NCBI GenBank assembly: GCA_025963635.1 | Contig: JAOQAK010000047.1 | Location: 44,276 to 108,275 of the forward strand | Source: Ferruginibacter sp. | GTDB lineage: Bacteria; Bacteroidota; Bacteroidia; Chitinophagales; Chitinophagaceae | Length of the DNA stretch: 64,000 bases | Direction of reading: 5' to 3' | Program-made: the position numbers and the translations under genes | Notes under the pieces: model-generated | Databases searched by the model: none | Told to the model about the DNA's origin: nothing | What the model saw: only the letters and a program-made list of their open reading frames with translations | In this document: positions 53,191 through 62,545 of the stretch, piece by piece | How positions within the stretch are numbered: position 1 is the stretch's first letter | How the letters are laid out: every line of letters begins with the position of its first letter

Positions 53191-54459
53191 CTATTCCGCT
53201 TCCTTGATCAGTTTATCATAACTGGCGACTTTAGCGGCGTCTTTTTTACTCTCATATATATTTTTCAAAATCACGAGTGATTGTTTATAGTTGATTTTTT
53301 CTGAACTTTTTGGCTTAGTAATACCGGGATACAAACTCACAACCGCTTGAGCATACTCGATAGCTGCATTCATAGTCGAATCAGATTGAGCTTGTAGTGC
53401 TTTTTTCTTTTTTAAATCTTCAGGTTTTACGCCTTTGATTTTCCTGGCATCTTCGGAGATATCAATAGAGTTGTTGTACAGAAAGTTTGCCAGCAAAAAA
53501 TTAGCCTCACTGGTAGGCTTAATAGCAATCGCCTTCTTAAGAATTTCAGGCAATTTTGCCTTATATGTGTTTGTATTTACATTTTTGAGTGAATCGGAAT
53601 AAATATAACGGTAGAGCTCCACACTATAATTGTAAGGTACTGTATAATTTGTTGGATTTTTAACCATCAGCTCTTCATACTTATTAAAGATTTCAGGTTT
53701 TCCTACTCCTTCTGTAGCTTCTTCAATTTCCATCGCGGTCCAGTATTCGCTGTTGGCGGGATATAGCTTTCTTCCCTTTGCTATAATATCGCTGAAAGCG
53801 GCCTTATCTTTTTTTGTTTTATATCGCTCCGCTAATACCTGGTATGCGTCAATATACTGGGGATCAGTAATATTAGCCGCCACAATCTTTTGATAAAAAG
53901 CCGCAGCACTATCTGGCTTTTTTGCTTCGGAGGCTGCTATGGCTGTGTATAAAGTCAACATAGTGTCAAGTGCAGAAAATTTGTAACCATTGTTGCCTAC
54001 AAGGTTATTTGCATTGATGTAATCGTGTACTTCCAAAGCCCTCCTGAAATTTTCAAATGCTGTCGCCGGATCTTTAGCGAGGTAGGCCTTCACACCTAAA
54101 TCTGAATAATACCCCACATACAGATCATATAAAGTGGCATTATTTTGTTGTGTTAATAACTCACTTTTAGGATCCAGTTCACGGTATTTTTTAATGGCAT
54201 CAAAAGCAATGGCTTTCATTTCGGCGTTTTGTGCTACTGTTTTCGTTGAATCTTTAGAAAGTTGGTTATAAACATATCCTTTATAATACCAGGCATCGGC
54301 TTTTTGAGCGTTTTTCGGAACTGCAAGAAACTTATCTACCGCGTCTTTGGCTTTCTGAGTTTGTCCAAGCAATGCGAAATTTCTAATTTCAGTAATATCC
54401 TGTGCATACGTAGCAGATACCATTAGGCTAAAGGCTACTAAAAAGAAAAGTTTTGTCAT
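53191..54459 (-). CDS. Secreted tetratricopeptide-repeat protein
   Basis: A 422-residue protein with a signal peptide (MTKLFFLVAFSLMVSATYAQ). The rest is helical with TPR-like pairs throughout (ADAWYYKGYVYNQLSKD, DPATAFENFRRALEV, TEANFLLANFLYNN). There is no other domain or lipobox, so it is likely periplasmic and acts as a protein-binding scaffold. The function is unknown. An upstream TACCTTTA (minus strand, about 30 bases before the ATG) is one base from the -7 consensus. A terminator lies directly after its stop. Confidence 0.85.
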   Translation of the reverse strand: MTKLFFLVAFSLMVSATYAQDITEIRNFALLGQTQKAKDAVDKFLAVPKNAQKADAWYYKGYVYNQLSKDSTKTVAQNAEMKAIAFDAIKKYRELDPKSELLTQQNNATLYDLYVGYYSDLGVKAYLAKDPATAFENFRRALEVHDYINANNLVGNNGYKFSALDTMLTLYTAIAASEAKKPDSAAAFYQKIVAANITDPQYIDAYQVLAERYKTKKDKAAFSDIIAKGRKLYPANSEYWTAMEIEEATEGVGKPEIFNKYEELMVKNPTNYTVPYNYSVELYRYIYSDSLKNVNTNTYKAKLPEILKKAIAIKPTSEANFLLANFLYNNSIDISEDARKIKGVKPEDLKKKKALQAQSDSTMNAAIEYAQAVVSLYPGITKPKSSEKINYKQSLVILKNIYESKKDAAKVASYDKLIKEAE

Positions 54460-54781
54460 CTATATAAAATTTTAGGTGTTAAAGGTATTAGTTTGTCGCT
54501 AATCCCCGTAGGTTTTGACCTAGAATTTCATAAACCATGCCATATTTCAGCAAGAAATTACAATACTTTGTTTAAAAATATAATTGAAAGATACAGGTAC
54601 GCCAATGAACTGATGGCAGCGATGTTTTTTATGACAATATAAAGATCGATGCTGTTATACCATCCGGCTATTGCGTAATACCATTTTCTATTACATAATT
54701 ATCAAAACATTTACCTACAAATGCTTTTAAATACTCCGGGAATGAAAGCCGGTTAGTTATTGGATGGCGACATATGTTTGT
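54460..54781. other. Divergent spacer between TPR gene and dnaG
   Basis: Roughly 320 bp of A/T-rich sequence holding promoters for both directions. No gene, hairpin or repeat was recognised. Confidence 0.4.
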
Positions 54782-54789
54782 TATTTTTG
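54782..54789 (+). promoter_or_regulatory. Predicted -7 box of dnaG
   Basis: TATTTTTG matches TAnnTTTG, with a plausible TTG -33 element about 20 bp upstream. It places the transcript start near 54797, after the first open codon of the frame (54760), and so supports the TTG at 54814 as the true start. Confidence 0.5.
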
Positions 54790-54813
54790 CGCAAAACCTT
54801 TAATCAATTTGTC

Positions 54814-56757
54814 TTGATTTCTCAAAACACCATACAGCAGATTCTAAGCCGCATCGATATTGTTGAGATTGTTGGTTCCTTTATCAGGCTAAAAAAAAGA
54901 GGCACCAATTACCTGGGCCTTTGCCCTTTTCATAACGAGAAATCCCCTTCTTTTACAGTTTCGCCCGCGAAGGAAATTTATAAATGTTTTGGCTGTGGCC
55001 GCAGTGGCAACACCATCGGCTTTTTGATGGAGCATGAAAAGTACAGTTACGTGGAGGCGCTTCGCTGGCTTGCTCAAAAATACAATGTAGATGTTGAGGA
55101 AACAGAAACCACCCCCGAACAGAAGCTGCTGCAATTAAGCGCTGATAGTTTGTACATCGTGAACAGCTTTGCCCAAAAGTTTTTCACCGATCATTTATTT
55201 AACTCTGAAGAAGGTCAGGACATCGGCCTGAGCTATTTAAAAGAACGCGGTTTCAGGGAAGATATCATCAAAAAATTCCAGATCGGCTTCAACCCGGAAG
55301 CGAGGGACAGTTTTGCCAAAGCAGCCATCCATGCCCAATATAGTGTTGATCTTCTGCAAAAAAGCGGCCTGGTGGCCATTCGTGATGAGCGGCCCGTGGA
55401 TAATTATCGTGGCAGGATCATTTTCCCGGTACATAACCAAAGTGGCAAAGTGCTTGGTTTTGGCGCACGCATCTTGAAAACGAATGACAAAGCACCCAAG
55501 TACATCAACACGCCTGAAAATGAAATTTATGTAAAAAGCAAAATTTTATACGGCAGCTATTTTGCCCGGATGGCGATCGACAAGGCGGATGAATGTTTGT
55601 TGGTGGAAGGGTATACGGATGTGGTTTCACTGCACCAGGCCGGCATTGAAAATGTGGTAGCCAGCGGCGGCACCTCGCTTACCCCCGACCAGTTGCGACT
55701 GGTAAAAAAGTACACTAATAACCTCACCATCATTTACGATGGTGATAGTGCAGGTATTAAGGCAGCATTGCGGGGATTGGATCTTGCCCTTGAAGAAAGC
55801 CTGAATGTGAAACTGGTGTTGATCCCCGATAAAGAAGATCCGGACAGTTATGTGAACAAAGTTGGGCCAGCTGCTTTCAGCCAATTCATTTCGGAAAATA
55901 AAAAAGATTTTATCCTGTTCCAGTTGGGAGTGATGTTGCAGGATGCAGGCACCGATACCAATAAAAAATCGGCGGTGGTGAACCAGGTGGCGGAAACCAT
56001 ATCAAAAATTAATAAGGCCGAAGATTTCACCAAACAACAGGATTATATAAAGCAATGCGCCGAGTTGTTAAAGATTGAAGAAAGCGGCCTGCATGCGTTG
56101 GTAAATAAATTTATAAGGGAAAAGATCACAAAGGAAGAAACCCGGGCCAGCCGGGAAGATACCAATAACAGGAATTCAGACAACACCCAGCCGGTCGAGA
56201 TCGAAGACGATGTAATGGCCTTGCTCAATAAGGATGAGCCGCATGAAAGAGCGATGGTAAGAAGCCTGATTGAATTTGGTCTCAAACAATGGGACGAAAA
56301 ACAGCGGGTGGCCGATCATGTTTTTAGCGAGATTGAAGAGAATCAACTCGAGGAACTGATTGACAATAAGAACCTGTTAATATTGGTAAAAACTTATAAA
56401 GCCTGGTATGATGAAGGCCTCGAACCAACCGCCAAAACTTTTTTGTACCACGAAGATAATATGATACGGCACCTCGCAATGGCGGTAATGGATTATCATT
56501 ATGAAATAAGCCCCAACTGGAAAAACGTGTACGAGGGTAAAATCGACAGTCGCGAAGATTTGTATAAGGAAGAAGTATTCAGTACATTGAATTATCTTAA
56601 GCTTCGGAAAATTAAACGAATGGTTGCTGAAAACCAACATGACCTGGAACAGGCTGCCTCAACCGATGAACAAATGGTGCTGCTACAAGTGCACCAGCAT
56701 TTAAAGAAAATGGAGATTGATCTCACCAGGAAACTGGGAACGGTTATCTTCAGGTAG
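54814..56757 (+). CDS. dnaG: DNA primase
   Basis: A 647-residue primase that makes RNA primers at the replication fork. Residues ~3-100 hold the CHC2 zinc-binding domain (CPFHNEKSPSF, CFGCGRSGN). The RNA-polymerase core has the TOPRIM motifs LLVEGYTDVV (catalytic E, ~268) and IYDGDSAG (~308-315). The C-terminal part is the DnaB-binding region. The TTG start is chosen because MISQNTIQQILSRIDIVEIV is the standard N-terminus in this phylum. Rare TTG use keeps expression low. The gene stands alone, not in the usual rpsU-dnaG-rpoD arrangement. Confidence 0.95.
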   Translation: MISQNTIQQILSRIDIVEIVGSFIRLKKRGTNYLGLCPFHNEKSPSFTVSPAKEIYKCFGCGRSGNTIGFLMEHEKYSYVEALRWLAQKYNVDVEETETTPEQKLLQLSADSLYIVNSFAQKFFTDHLFNSEEGQDIGLSYLKERGFREDIIKKFQIGFNPEARDSFAKAAIHAQYSVDLLQKSGLVAIRDERPVDNYRGRIIFPVHNQSGKVLGFGARILKTNDKAPKYINTPENEIYVKSKILYGSYFARMAIDKADECLLVEGYTDVVSLHQAGIENVVASGGTSLTPDQLRLVKKYTNNLTIIYDGDSAGIKAALRGLDLALEESLNVKLVLIPDKEDPDSYVNKVGPAAFSQFISENKKDFILFQLGVMLQDAGTDTNKKSAVVNQVAETISKINKAEDFTKQQDYIKQCAELLKIEESGLHALVNKFIREKITKEETRASREDTNNRNSDNTQPVEIEDDVMALLNKDEPHERAMVRSLIEFGLKQWDEKQRVADHVFSEIEENQLEELIDNKNLLILVKTYKAWYDEGLEPTAKTFLYHEDNMIRHLAMAVMDYHYEISPNWKNVYEGKIDSREDLYKEEVFSTLNYLKLRKIKRMVAENQHDLEQAASTDEQMVLLQVHQHLKKMEIDLTRKLGTVIFR

Positions 56758-57061
56758 CGGCCGTCAATGCTTCGGGCCCACGATAAGATTTTTCTGAAGG
56801 TCTTGAATGGCGGATCATAAATCAAGGATAGTCTCCAGTACGCCGGTTAACAAGAAATCAATTCGTAGCCGCTCGCAATTTTATCATTAGTCAGGACAGT
56901 TACTGCTTAGCAAGTTTCGGATGTTTCAAATTTGCATAAGAAGAACAACTTTTAAGGGTTTCAAAAAAGAAGTCAGGGGCTTTATAATCAACCGGACAAA
57001 ATAATAAACAGCAAAAAATGGCAGAAATTTCTTAAAGGATTTTTTTACTTTATCTCAACGT
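56758..57061. other. Spacer without recognised features
   Basis: 304 bp between dnaG and the MFS gene. No ORF or hairpin with a T run; presumably holds the MFS promoter. Confidence 0.35.
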
Positions 57062-58210
57062 ATGTCGTTCACTTTTTCAATTCCTTCACCCAGGGTCCAT
57101 CGCATTGCAGTCAGCACTTTCTTTTTTATTGCTGGCTTTACATTTGCGTCCTGGGCAGCCCGCATACCAGATATCAAATCAAAACTGCTGCTCAGTGATG
57201 CAGGCCTGGGTGCAGTTTTGTTTGCATTGCCGGTCGGACTAATGGTCGGCTTACCCGCTTCAGGCTACCTGGTGGCACGTATCGGAAGCCGAAAAGTGGT
57301 AATCATCGCCGCATTATTGTACCCGCTCACTTTAATCCTGTTGGGCATCGCTCCTACTATATGGTTGCTTTCTGCAACGCTTTTTGTTTTTGGCTTCTGG
57401 GGCAACCTCTTTAATATTTCTGTAAATACACAGGCGGTTGGCGTGGAAGCTTTGTATGGACGCTCCATCATGGCATCATTTCATGGAATATGGAGCCTTG
57501 CAGGTTTTGCCGGAGCAGCTGTGGGAACAGTAATGATCGCGGTTCATTTTACGCCCTTTGTTCACTATTGTATCATTGCGGCAACAGCATTTCTACTCGT
57601 AATTATTTCCTTTCCTTACACTTTGGCGCACAATGACAGTAATGCCACCCAACCAATTTTCGCCAAACCAGATGCTTCTATTCTTCACCTTGGATTGATT
57701 GCTTTTGGCTGTCTGGTTTGTGAAGGAACCATGTTCGATTGGAGCGGTGTATATTTTCAAAAAGTAATACAGGTACCGAAATCCTATACCACGCTTGGGT
57801 ATGTAGCGTTTATGAGCAGCATGGCTGGCGGACGATTTATCGCCGATTGGCTGGCTACCAAAATGGGAATAAAAACAATGCTGCAGTGCAGCGGCATCAT
57901 CATTACAACGGGCCTACTCACCGCAGTTGTCTTCCCCTATATCATACCTGCGACGATTGGCTTTTTGCTGGTGGGATTGGGTGTTTCCTCCGTTGTACCA
58001 TTAGTATACGGACTTGCGGGTAAATCAAAAACCATGTTGCCGGGAGTAGCGCTAGCCGCAGTTTCAACCATTGGTTTTCTCGGCTTTCTAGTGGGACCGC
58101 CACTGATTGGATTGATTGCAGGAGCTTCCAGCCTGCGCTGGTCTTTTACGGTAATTGCAATTACTGGGCTGTTAACAACCATCCTGGCAGGGAAAGTGAA
58201 GACGAGGTAG
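57062..58210 (+). CDS. MFS transporter, YbjJ-like
   Basis: A 382-residue protein with twelve predicted helices. The helix 2-3 loop has the MFS signature GYLVARIGSRKV; the opening FIAGFTFASWAARIPDIK is typical of YbjJ-like exporters or sugar permeases. No substrate can be read from the sequence. It is followed by a stretch of short-unit repeats and then by the convergent glutaminyl cyclase gene. Confidence 0.88.
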   Translation: MSFTFSIPSPRVHRIAVSTFFFIAGFTFASWAARIPDIKSKLLLSDAGLGAVLFALPVGLMVGLPASGYLVARIGSRKVVIIAALLYPLTLILLGIAPTIWLLSATLFVFGFWGNLFNISVNTQAVGVEALYGRSIMASFHGIWSLAGFAGAAVGTVMIAVHFTPFVHYCIIAATAFLLVIISFPYTLAHNDSNATQPIFAKPDASILHLGLIAFGCLVCEGTMFDWSGVYFQKVIQVPKSYTTLGYVAFMSSMAGGRFIADWLATKMGIKTMLQCSGIIITTGLLTAVVFPYIIPATIGFLLVGLGVSSVVPLVYGLAGKSKTMLPGVALAAVSTIGFLGFLVGPPLIGLIAGASSLRWSFTVIAITGLLTTILAGKVKTR

Positions 58211-58231
58211 GGGGAGATTTCGAAGATGCCG

Positions 58232-58388
58232 GGATACTGGATACTGGATACTGGATACTAGATGATGGTTGCCCGATACTGGATGCTGATGCAGGACGCT
58301 GGATATTTGATAGCGTGTAGTGGAGACCATCGACCTTCAAGCTTCCACCTTCAACCTTCAACCTTCAACCATCAACCATCAACCTTCT
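58232..58388. repeat. Short-unit direct-repeat tracts in a convergent spacer
   Basis: Units of the type ATACTGG repeat at 58232-58261 and, with decay, near 58277-58304. Units of the type TTCAACC/ATCAACC repeat at 58326-58388. The first unit is the reverse complement of the ATCCAGT unit at 1620-1667, so the same family occurs at both ends of the window. The second tract ends right at the glutaminyl cyclase stop. Confidence 0.8.
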
Positions 58389-59223
58389 AATGCGGAAATT
58401 CCACCTGGTAGATATTCGGCCATAGTTTACCCGTTACATATATTTTATCGGTTGCAGCATCGTAGGCAATACCATTTAATACATCTGCCGGTGGATATTT
58501 ATTTCTTGCCTCAAAAGCTAACGAAGTGAGATCGAGCCTGCCAGTCACTTTGCCGTTTGCCGGATTGATTTTTACGATAAAATCTGTTTGCCAGATATTG
58601 GCATAGATAAATCCTTTTATAAATTCCAATTCGTTTAGGCTATCGACTGCCAGCCCATTTTCGGTTACAGCCAGTTGTTTTACCGGCTTTAGCGTTGCCG
58701 GATCCAGGAAGGTTAGTTTATCGGTTCCGTCACTCATGATCAATTCTTTACCATTCGTTGTTAAACTCCAGCCTTCTTTATTAGTGTAGTTAAACTGCCC
58801 TATTTGCTTAAACGATTTGATATCATAAATAAAACCCACCTGGTTTGTGTAAGTAAGCTGGTAAAGTTTATCATCGAAAATAACTATGCCTTCCCCGAAG
58901 TATTTTGACCGGTCTATTTCAATCTTTTTATCCATTTTACCGGTAGTTAAATCAACGATACCCACCACTGATTTGGTTTGCGGCCGATCCCCGGGAGATC
59001 CTGTACTTTCGAAAACCTGCCCATTGTGTACCAGCAGTCCTTCTGTGAACAGGCTTGTATCGTGGGGGAAAAATTTTGTTACGGCGTAATTAATGAGGGG
59101 AGTTGCAGGTACGGGTTCATTAATATCATTTGACGGGGCGTTGGAATTGTTGCAACTGTATAAAGAGAAAAGTATAATGGCCGCAGGAAATAACTGAGTT
59201 GATAACTTTCTGAATATTGTCAA
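58387..59223 (-). CDS. Glutaminyl-peptide cyclotransferase (bacterial/plant type)
   Basis: A 278-residue lipoprotein: lipobox FSLYSC at residues 19-24. The mature protein is the five-bladed propeller of type-I glutaminyl cyclases (FTEGLLVHNGQVFESTG; YFGEGIVIFDDKLYQLTY; LNELEFIKGFIYANIWQ; DVLNGIAYD). The conserved glutamate in GEG and the tryptophans that line the pocket are present. It converts N-terminal glutamine into pyroglutamate on exported proteins. In Bacteroidota T9SS cargo is often modified this way, so it may act on secreted proteins such as those in this window. Confidence 0.92.
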   Translation of the reverse strand: MTIFRKLSTQLFPAAIILFSLYSCNNSNAPSNDINEPVPATPLINYAVTKFFPHDTSLFTEGLLVHNGQVFESTGSPGDRPQTKSVVGIVDLTTGKMDKKIEIDRSKYFGEGIVIFDDKLYQLTYTNQVGFIYDIKSFKQIGQFNYTNKEGWSLTTNGKELIMSDGTDKLTFLDPATLKPVKQLAVTENGLAVDSLNELEFIKGFIYANIWQTDFIVKINPANGKVTGRLDLTSLAFEARNKYPPADVLNGIAYDAATDKIYVTGKLWPNIYQVEFPH

Positions 59224-59342
59224 GATAAATGTTTGAATAAATAAAAAGCAAATTACGGGAATTTGTTTTTTCTCCCTGGAGAAAAGATCATTTTAACACC
59301 GGTTCAAATTAGTAGCGTAATATGTGGGGGATGTAACTTCCC

Positions 59343-59696
59343 TTAAACATTGATCCGGTCGCCATGGGATGCAGGGGAAGATATCACGATAAAGCGTAGA
59401 TCGGCAACACTATTGTTGGAAATTTTATGTGTTGCGCCTGGTTGTACATGGATCGATTCTCCAGTTTTGAGCGTAAAAAATTCTTTGTCCAATTCAAAGA
59501 GCGCTTCGCCGGATAAAACATAAAAAAGCTGCTGTGCTTTTTCATGAAAATGGAGTTGTTCGGCATTTCCAGGCTCCATACATTCTTCAATCACGCTTAG
59601 ATCACCAGTCTTCAGTAAATGCCAGCCGTCATTGTTTTCTCCCCATTTATAATGTTGCGCATTGCTAACCGATATAACCTTCCCGGTATTCATCAC
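59343..59696 (-). CDS. Cupin domain protein
   Basis: A 117-residue single-cupin protein. Cupin motif 1 is LHFHEKAQQLFYVLSGEALFEL with metal ligands H, H, (Q) and E; motif 2 is VQPGATHKISNNS with the fourth histidine. The size and sequence resemble small cupins of the mannose-6-phosphate isomerase-like type. A metal enzyme or sugar-binding protein; the substrate is unknown. It is isolated, between the glutaminyl cyclase and rhomboid genes on the same strand. Confidence 0.88.
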   Translation of the reverse strand: MMNTGKVISVSNAQHYKWGENNDGWHLLKTGDLSVIEECMEPGNAEQLHFHEKAQQLFYVLSGEALFELDKEFFTLKTGESIHVQPGATHKISNNSVADLRFIVISSPASHGDRINV

Positions 59697-59821
59697 GTGT
59701 TTTTAAATATAAGTAGAAGAAAATTGCTGCTTGAAGTTTTAGGACTAAATGCAATAGACAATTTATAAACCCAGGCTTCCGGGCTGACTCTTTTGTTCTT
59801 ACATTTATTTTAAAAGAGCAC

Positions 59822-60667
59822 CTACTGAATGATCCTGGAATAATAATCCAGTTTTTCTTTCTCTTTTTTTGTAAGACTTCCGATGCCGTGCTGATGAATT
59901 TTTTCTAAGATCAGATCTATTTCCTGCTGATGGTCCAGCGGTTCAGCCGGCTGAACGATTTCAACGGTCAAATCCTTATCATACCTGTTAAGAAACTTAT
60001 TCGTAATCAATATAAAACGGGGCCGGTTAATAATAATAAATATGAAAAACATGGAGGGAATAGCGAGCGCCAGGATAGCGAGGTAATTATTTGTAACAGC
60101 CATCGGCTGCATTAACACTGCAACAAGAAGGCCGGTCAATCCGCCCGCTAAATTTGCCTCGTGACCGATATTGTCAGTCTTTGATTTAATACCATAAATC
60201 GAAAACAGCACATATAAAAAACCATAAAACCAGGCAGGAATAGGAAAACGAATTCCTAAAAAGCCAATCTCAAACCCCGGGAATAAAGCAATCGTTGCGA
60301 ATATAATTCCCGTAATTGCTCCTGTTGCGCCTGCCGTACTATAGTCACCATGATTGCGATGCACAAACAATGCAAAGAGATTTCCACCTACGAGGCCTGC
60401 GAAATAAATTAACAGGTATCTCGCGCCGCCAAGTTGCAATTCTATACCACCACTAAAAAAGCACAGGGAAGCAAGGTTTAAAACCAGGTGAAGCCAGCTT
60501 ACATGAAAAAAACCGGAGGTTACCAGGCGCTTGTAATCTTTTTTGAAAAGAAATTCACTGATCCGAAAGGTGTTCCGCTTAAAGGAGTGGCGGTCATTCA
60601 ATCCCTGCACAGAGCAAAAAATATTTGCTATTATCAAAATGAGGCTGGTAATTCCTACTTCTGTCAT
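59822..60667 (-). CDS. Rhomboid family membrane protein with Ser-to-Thr change
   Basis: A 281-residue protein with six helices in the rhomboid arrangement. HVSWLHLVLNLASL carries the conserved H-x(3)-N pair, and GHEANLAGGLTG carries the catalytic histidine. The GxSG motif with the nucleophile serine, however, reads GATG (T115; STAGATGAITG). A threonine nucleophile has not been shown for rhomboids to my knowledge, so this is either a pseudoprotease or a variant enzyme. A cytoplasmic tail of ~70 residues (IDLILEKIHQHGIGSLTKKEKEKL) looks like the C-terminal segment seen on Bacteroidota rhomboids. Confidence 0.85.
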   Translation of the reverse strand: MTEVGITSLILIIANIFCSVQGLNDRHSFKRNTFRISEFLFKKDYKRLVTSGFFHVSWLHLVLNLASLCFFSGGIELQLGGARYLLIYFAGLVGGNLFALFVHRNHGDYSTAGATGAITGIIFATIALFPGFEIGFLGIRFPIPAWFYGFLYVLFSIYGIKSKTDNIGHEANLAGGLTGLLVAVLMQPMAVTNNYLAILALAIPSMFFIFIIINRPRFILITNKFLNRYDKDLTVEIVQPAEPLDHQQEIDLILEKIHQHGIGSLTKKEKEKLDYYSRIIQ

Positions 60668-61094
60668 GAACGGCGGACTTTTAAAAAATTAAATTATTGA
60701 TTGCAATATGTTATTCCTTGTTTTGAATAATATAACAATAACATTGCCCTTTAAGGGTATTACAATAATATGAATTCTAAATTATTGTTTTATTTCAAAA
60801 TAGCAAAGTGGAAACCGGAATAACGGGTGTTGCAAGATCGGGAACCTGTACCCACTAAGTTAACCAACTTTTTTCAAAAATGTTACCTCCTTCCAGGTTC
60901 GGATCAAATTTAATTTAATGGGTAGCCATCCGTTCTTTATCTCTTCTATAGACAATATCGCAATCCGTATGCCAAAGCCATTTACCTCATTTTGCCCGTC
61001 TCTGTATGAATGTAAGGTTGGTCGTTTTTTGTTGGTTAAGGGGAACAGAAGCAGTTGTAAATATTATATGTTTCCTTTGTTAAGGGTGCCTCAA
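60668..61094. other. Spacer without recognised features
   Basis: 427 bp. It includes the small palindrome CCCTTTAAGGG (60749-60759). A plus-strand frame running on into the VOC gene is antisense and unconvincing. No riboswitch, tRNA or terminator recognised. Confidence 0.35.
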
Positions 61095-61754
61095 TCAAAG
61101 AGTAATTTCCACATCCTTTCCCGATACCTCGATGGTCAGTTTGGCCCAATGTTTTGCAGAGCGGATATTGGTGGGATACCATTTCCTGTTTTGTGGCACA
61201 ATGATAAACAAGCCATGATCATCTCCCACTGCGATAAAATCATTTGCCGGTTTTTGTTTCGGGAAAAACTCAAGTTGATATTTTTTATTGAGCTCCTGTG
61301 CATACTCCATAGGGCTTTCCACTACGGCACCGATCTCACTGACAGAGTAAATCGAAGACCCATTAAAAGGCTGCAACGAGGCATTGTCAACATCAAAACG
61401 GGCGATCATTTCCACGATGTTCTGATTGTTATCAAAAAAATAAAAAGCCTTTGCATTCCAGCTTTTGAAATCCGCGATGGCATTTCCAGGGGTAACTTCA
61501 ATCAACTTAAGTTTTGAACCCACCCAATCCATTGCAGCTTCAAATTGATTCCAGGGAATATTAAAAGCAAAATGATAAAAAGGCCGGGTGTCTTCCGATC
61601 TTAGAAAAGTTAATACAGATGATCCTGCTGAAAAACTGATTCGAGTATGATCCGAAGAAAGTATTTTCAATCCAAGGATTTCATTGTAAAATTGAATCGT
61701 TCCATCGGGATCATCGGCCAATAGCTGAATTTCCTTTATGAGCATATCCTGCAT
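61095..61754 (-). CDS. VOC superfamily protein, two-domain
   Basis: A 219-residue protein with two VOC modules (~5-105: IKEIQLLADDPDGTIQFYNEILG; ~110-219: SSIYSVSEIGAVVE and a closing segment). The first module resembles glyoxalase-type modules; a metal-binding set cannot be read with confidence. It could start at the ATG used or three codons later, before LIKEIQLL. Function unknown. It is transcribed with the four-helix membrane protein upstream, 27 bp apart. Confidence 0.82.
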   Translation of the reverse strand: MQDMLIKEIQLLADDPDGTIQFYNEILGLKILSSDHTRISFSAGSSVLTFLRSEDTRPFYHFAFNIPWNQFEAAMDWVGSKLKLIEVTPGNAIADFKSWNAKAFYFFDNNQNIVEMIARFDVDNASLQPFNGSSIYSVSEIGAVVESPMEYAQELNKKYQLEFFPKQKPANDFIAVGDDHGLFIIVPQNRKWYPTNIRSAKHWAKLTIEVSGKDVEITL

Positions 61755-61781
61755 TTATATAATTAAAAAACAGCCAATACT

Positions 61782-62318
61782 TTAGCGGAGTATTGAGTTG
61801 TCATCACCGGCAATAGCAGATTTTGATTTTTTTGAATAGAATTGATTTGCCAGCAATGATACCGGTAAACCAATCGCAAGCATCAGGATGAGTGCGCCGG
61901 TGATAGAATTTACAAGTCTGAAAGGCGCTCTTGAAATATTTGTTGCAGGCACTACCAACAGGTTCATCACCAGCCAGACAAAAATACCATACAGGAGTCC
62001 GGTGATAACGGGTTTTTTTCCGAGCAAAGGCATTCGTGGATAAAGAAGAAAAAAAAGTATTGTCCACCCAAAAGCAATGATATAATGAAATAACAACCCC
62101 ATTGCTGCCATATCATAACCACCTTCAAATGCACTTTTACCAAAAACGGCACTTGCGATAAACTTCAACACAATCAACACATTCTTTCCGGTTTTTAGGT
62201 AAAACTGGATCAAGGCAGCGGATATATCCAGGGTCCCCGCCAGCAATCCTGTTTTTATAATCGCGGAAACGATACCGGGTTGAACTTGCCGGCTGGTTGA
62301 TGAATTTCTGAGCAACAT
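61782..62318 (-). CDS. Four-helix membrane protein of unknown function
   Basis: A 178-residue integral membrane protein with four hydrophobic helices (~20-37, 73-92, 103-122, 133-156) and a basic tail. Phrases like GLLAGTLDISAALI and GLLYGIFVWLVMNLLVVP recur in an unnamed group of Bacteroidota membrane proteins with some similarity to the YagU/DUF1440 layout, but I cannot assign it. It is 27 bp upstream of the VOC gene on the same strand, so the two are probably co-transcribed. Confidence 0.7.
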   Translation of the reverse strand: MLLRNSSTSRQVQPGIVSAIIKTGLLAGTLDISAALIQFYLKTGKNVLIVLKFIASAVFGKSAFEGGYDMAAMGLLFHYIIAFGWTILFFLLYPRMPLLGKKPVITGLLYGIFVWLVMNLLVVPATNISRAPFRLVNSITGALILMLAIGLPVSLLANQFYSKKSKSAIAGDDNSILR

Positions 62319-62545
62319 ATCGGAAGTTAATTTTAAAAATTAATTAATAAAAATAAGATAATACATTAATATGACAACAGTCCAGCTTTTTGGAAACACA
62401 TAATGGTGGAGATTAAAAAGCTGGTGATCAACAACTTTGTTCATCCTGCCTCGTATCAAGATAGATTAAGATTAGCGACCCTGCCAACAATAATCCGAAA
62501 AATAATTACCTTACCAAATTATCCCGCAAAAACATCTTGTTAGTT

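Noticed and set aside
60918..61517. 199-codon plus-strand frame
   Set aside because: Mostly antisense to the VOC gene, whose own frame matches a known fold.
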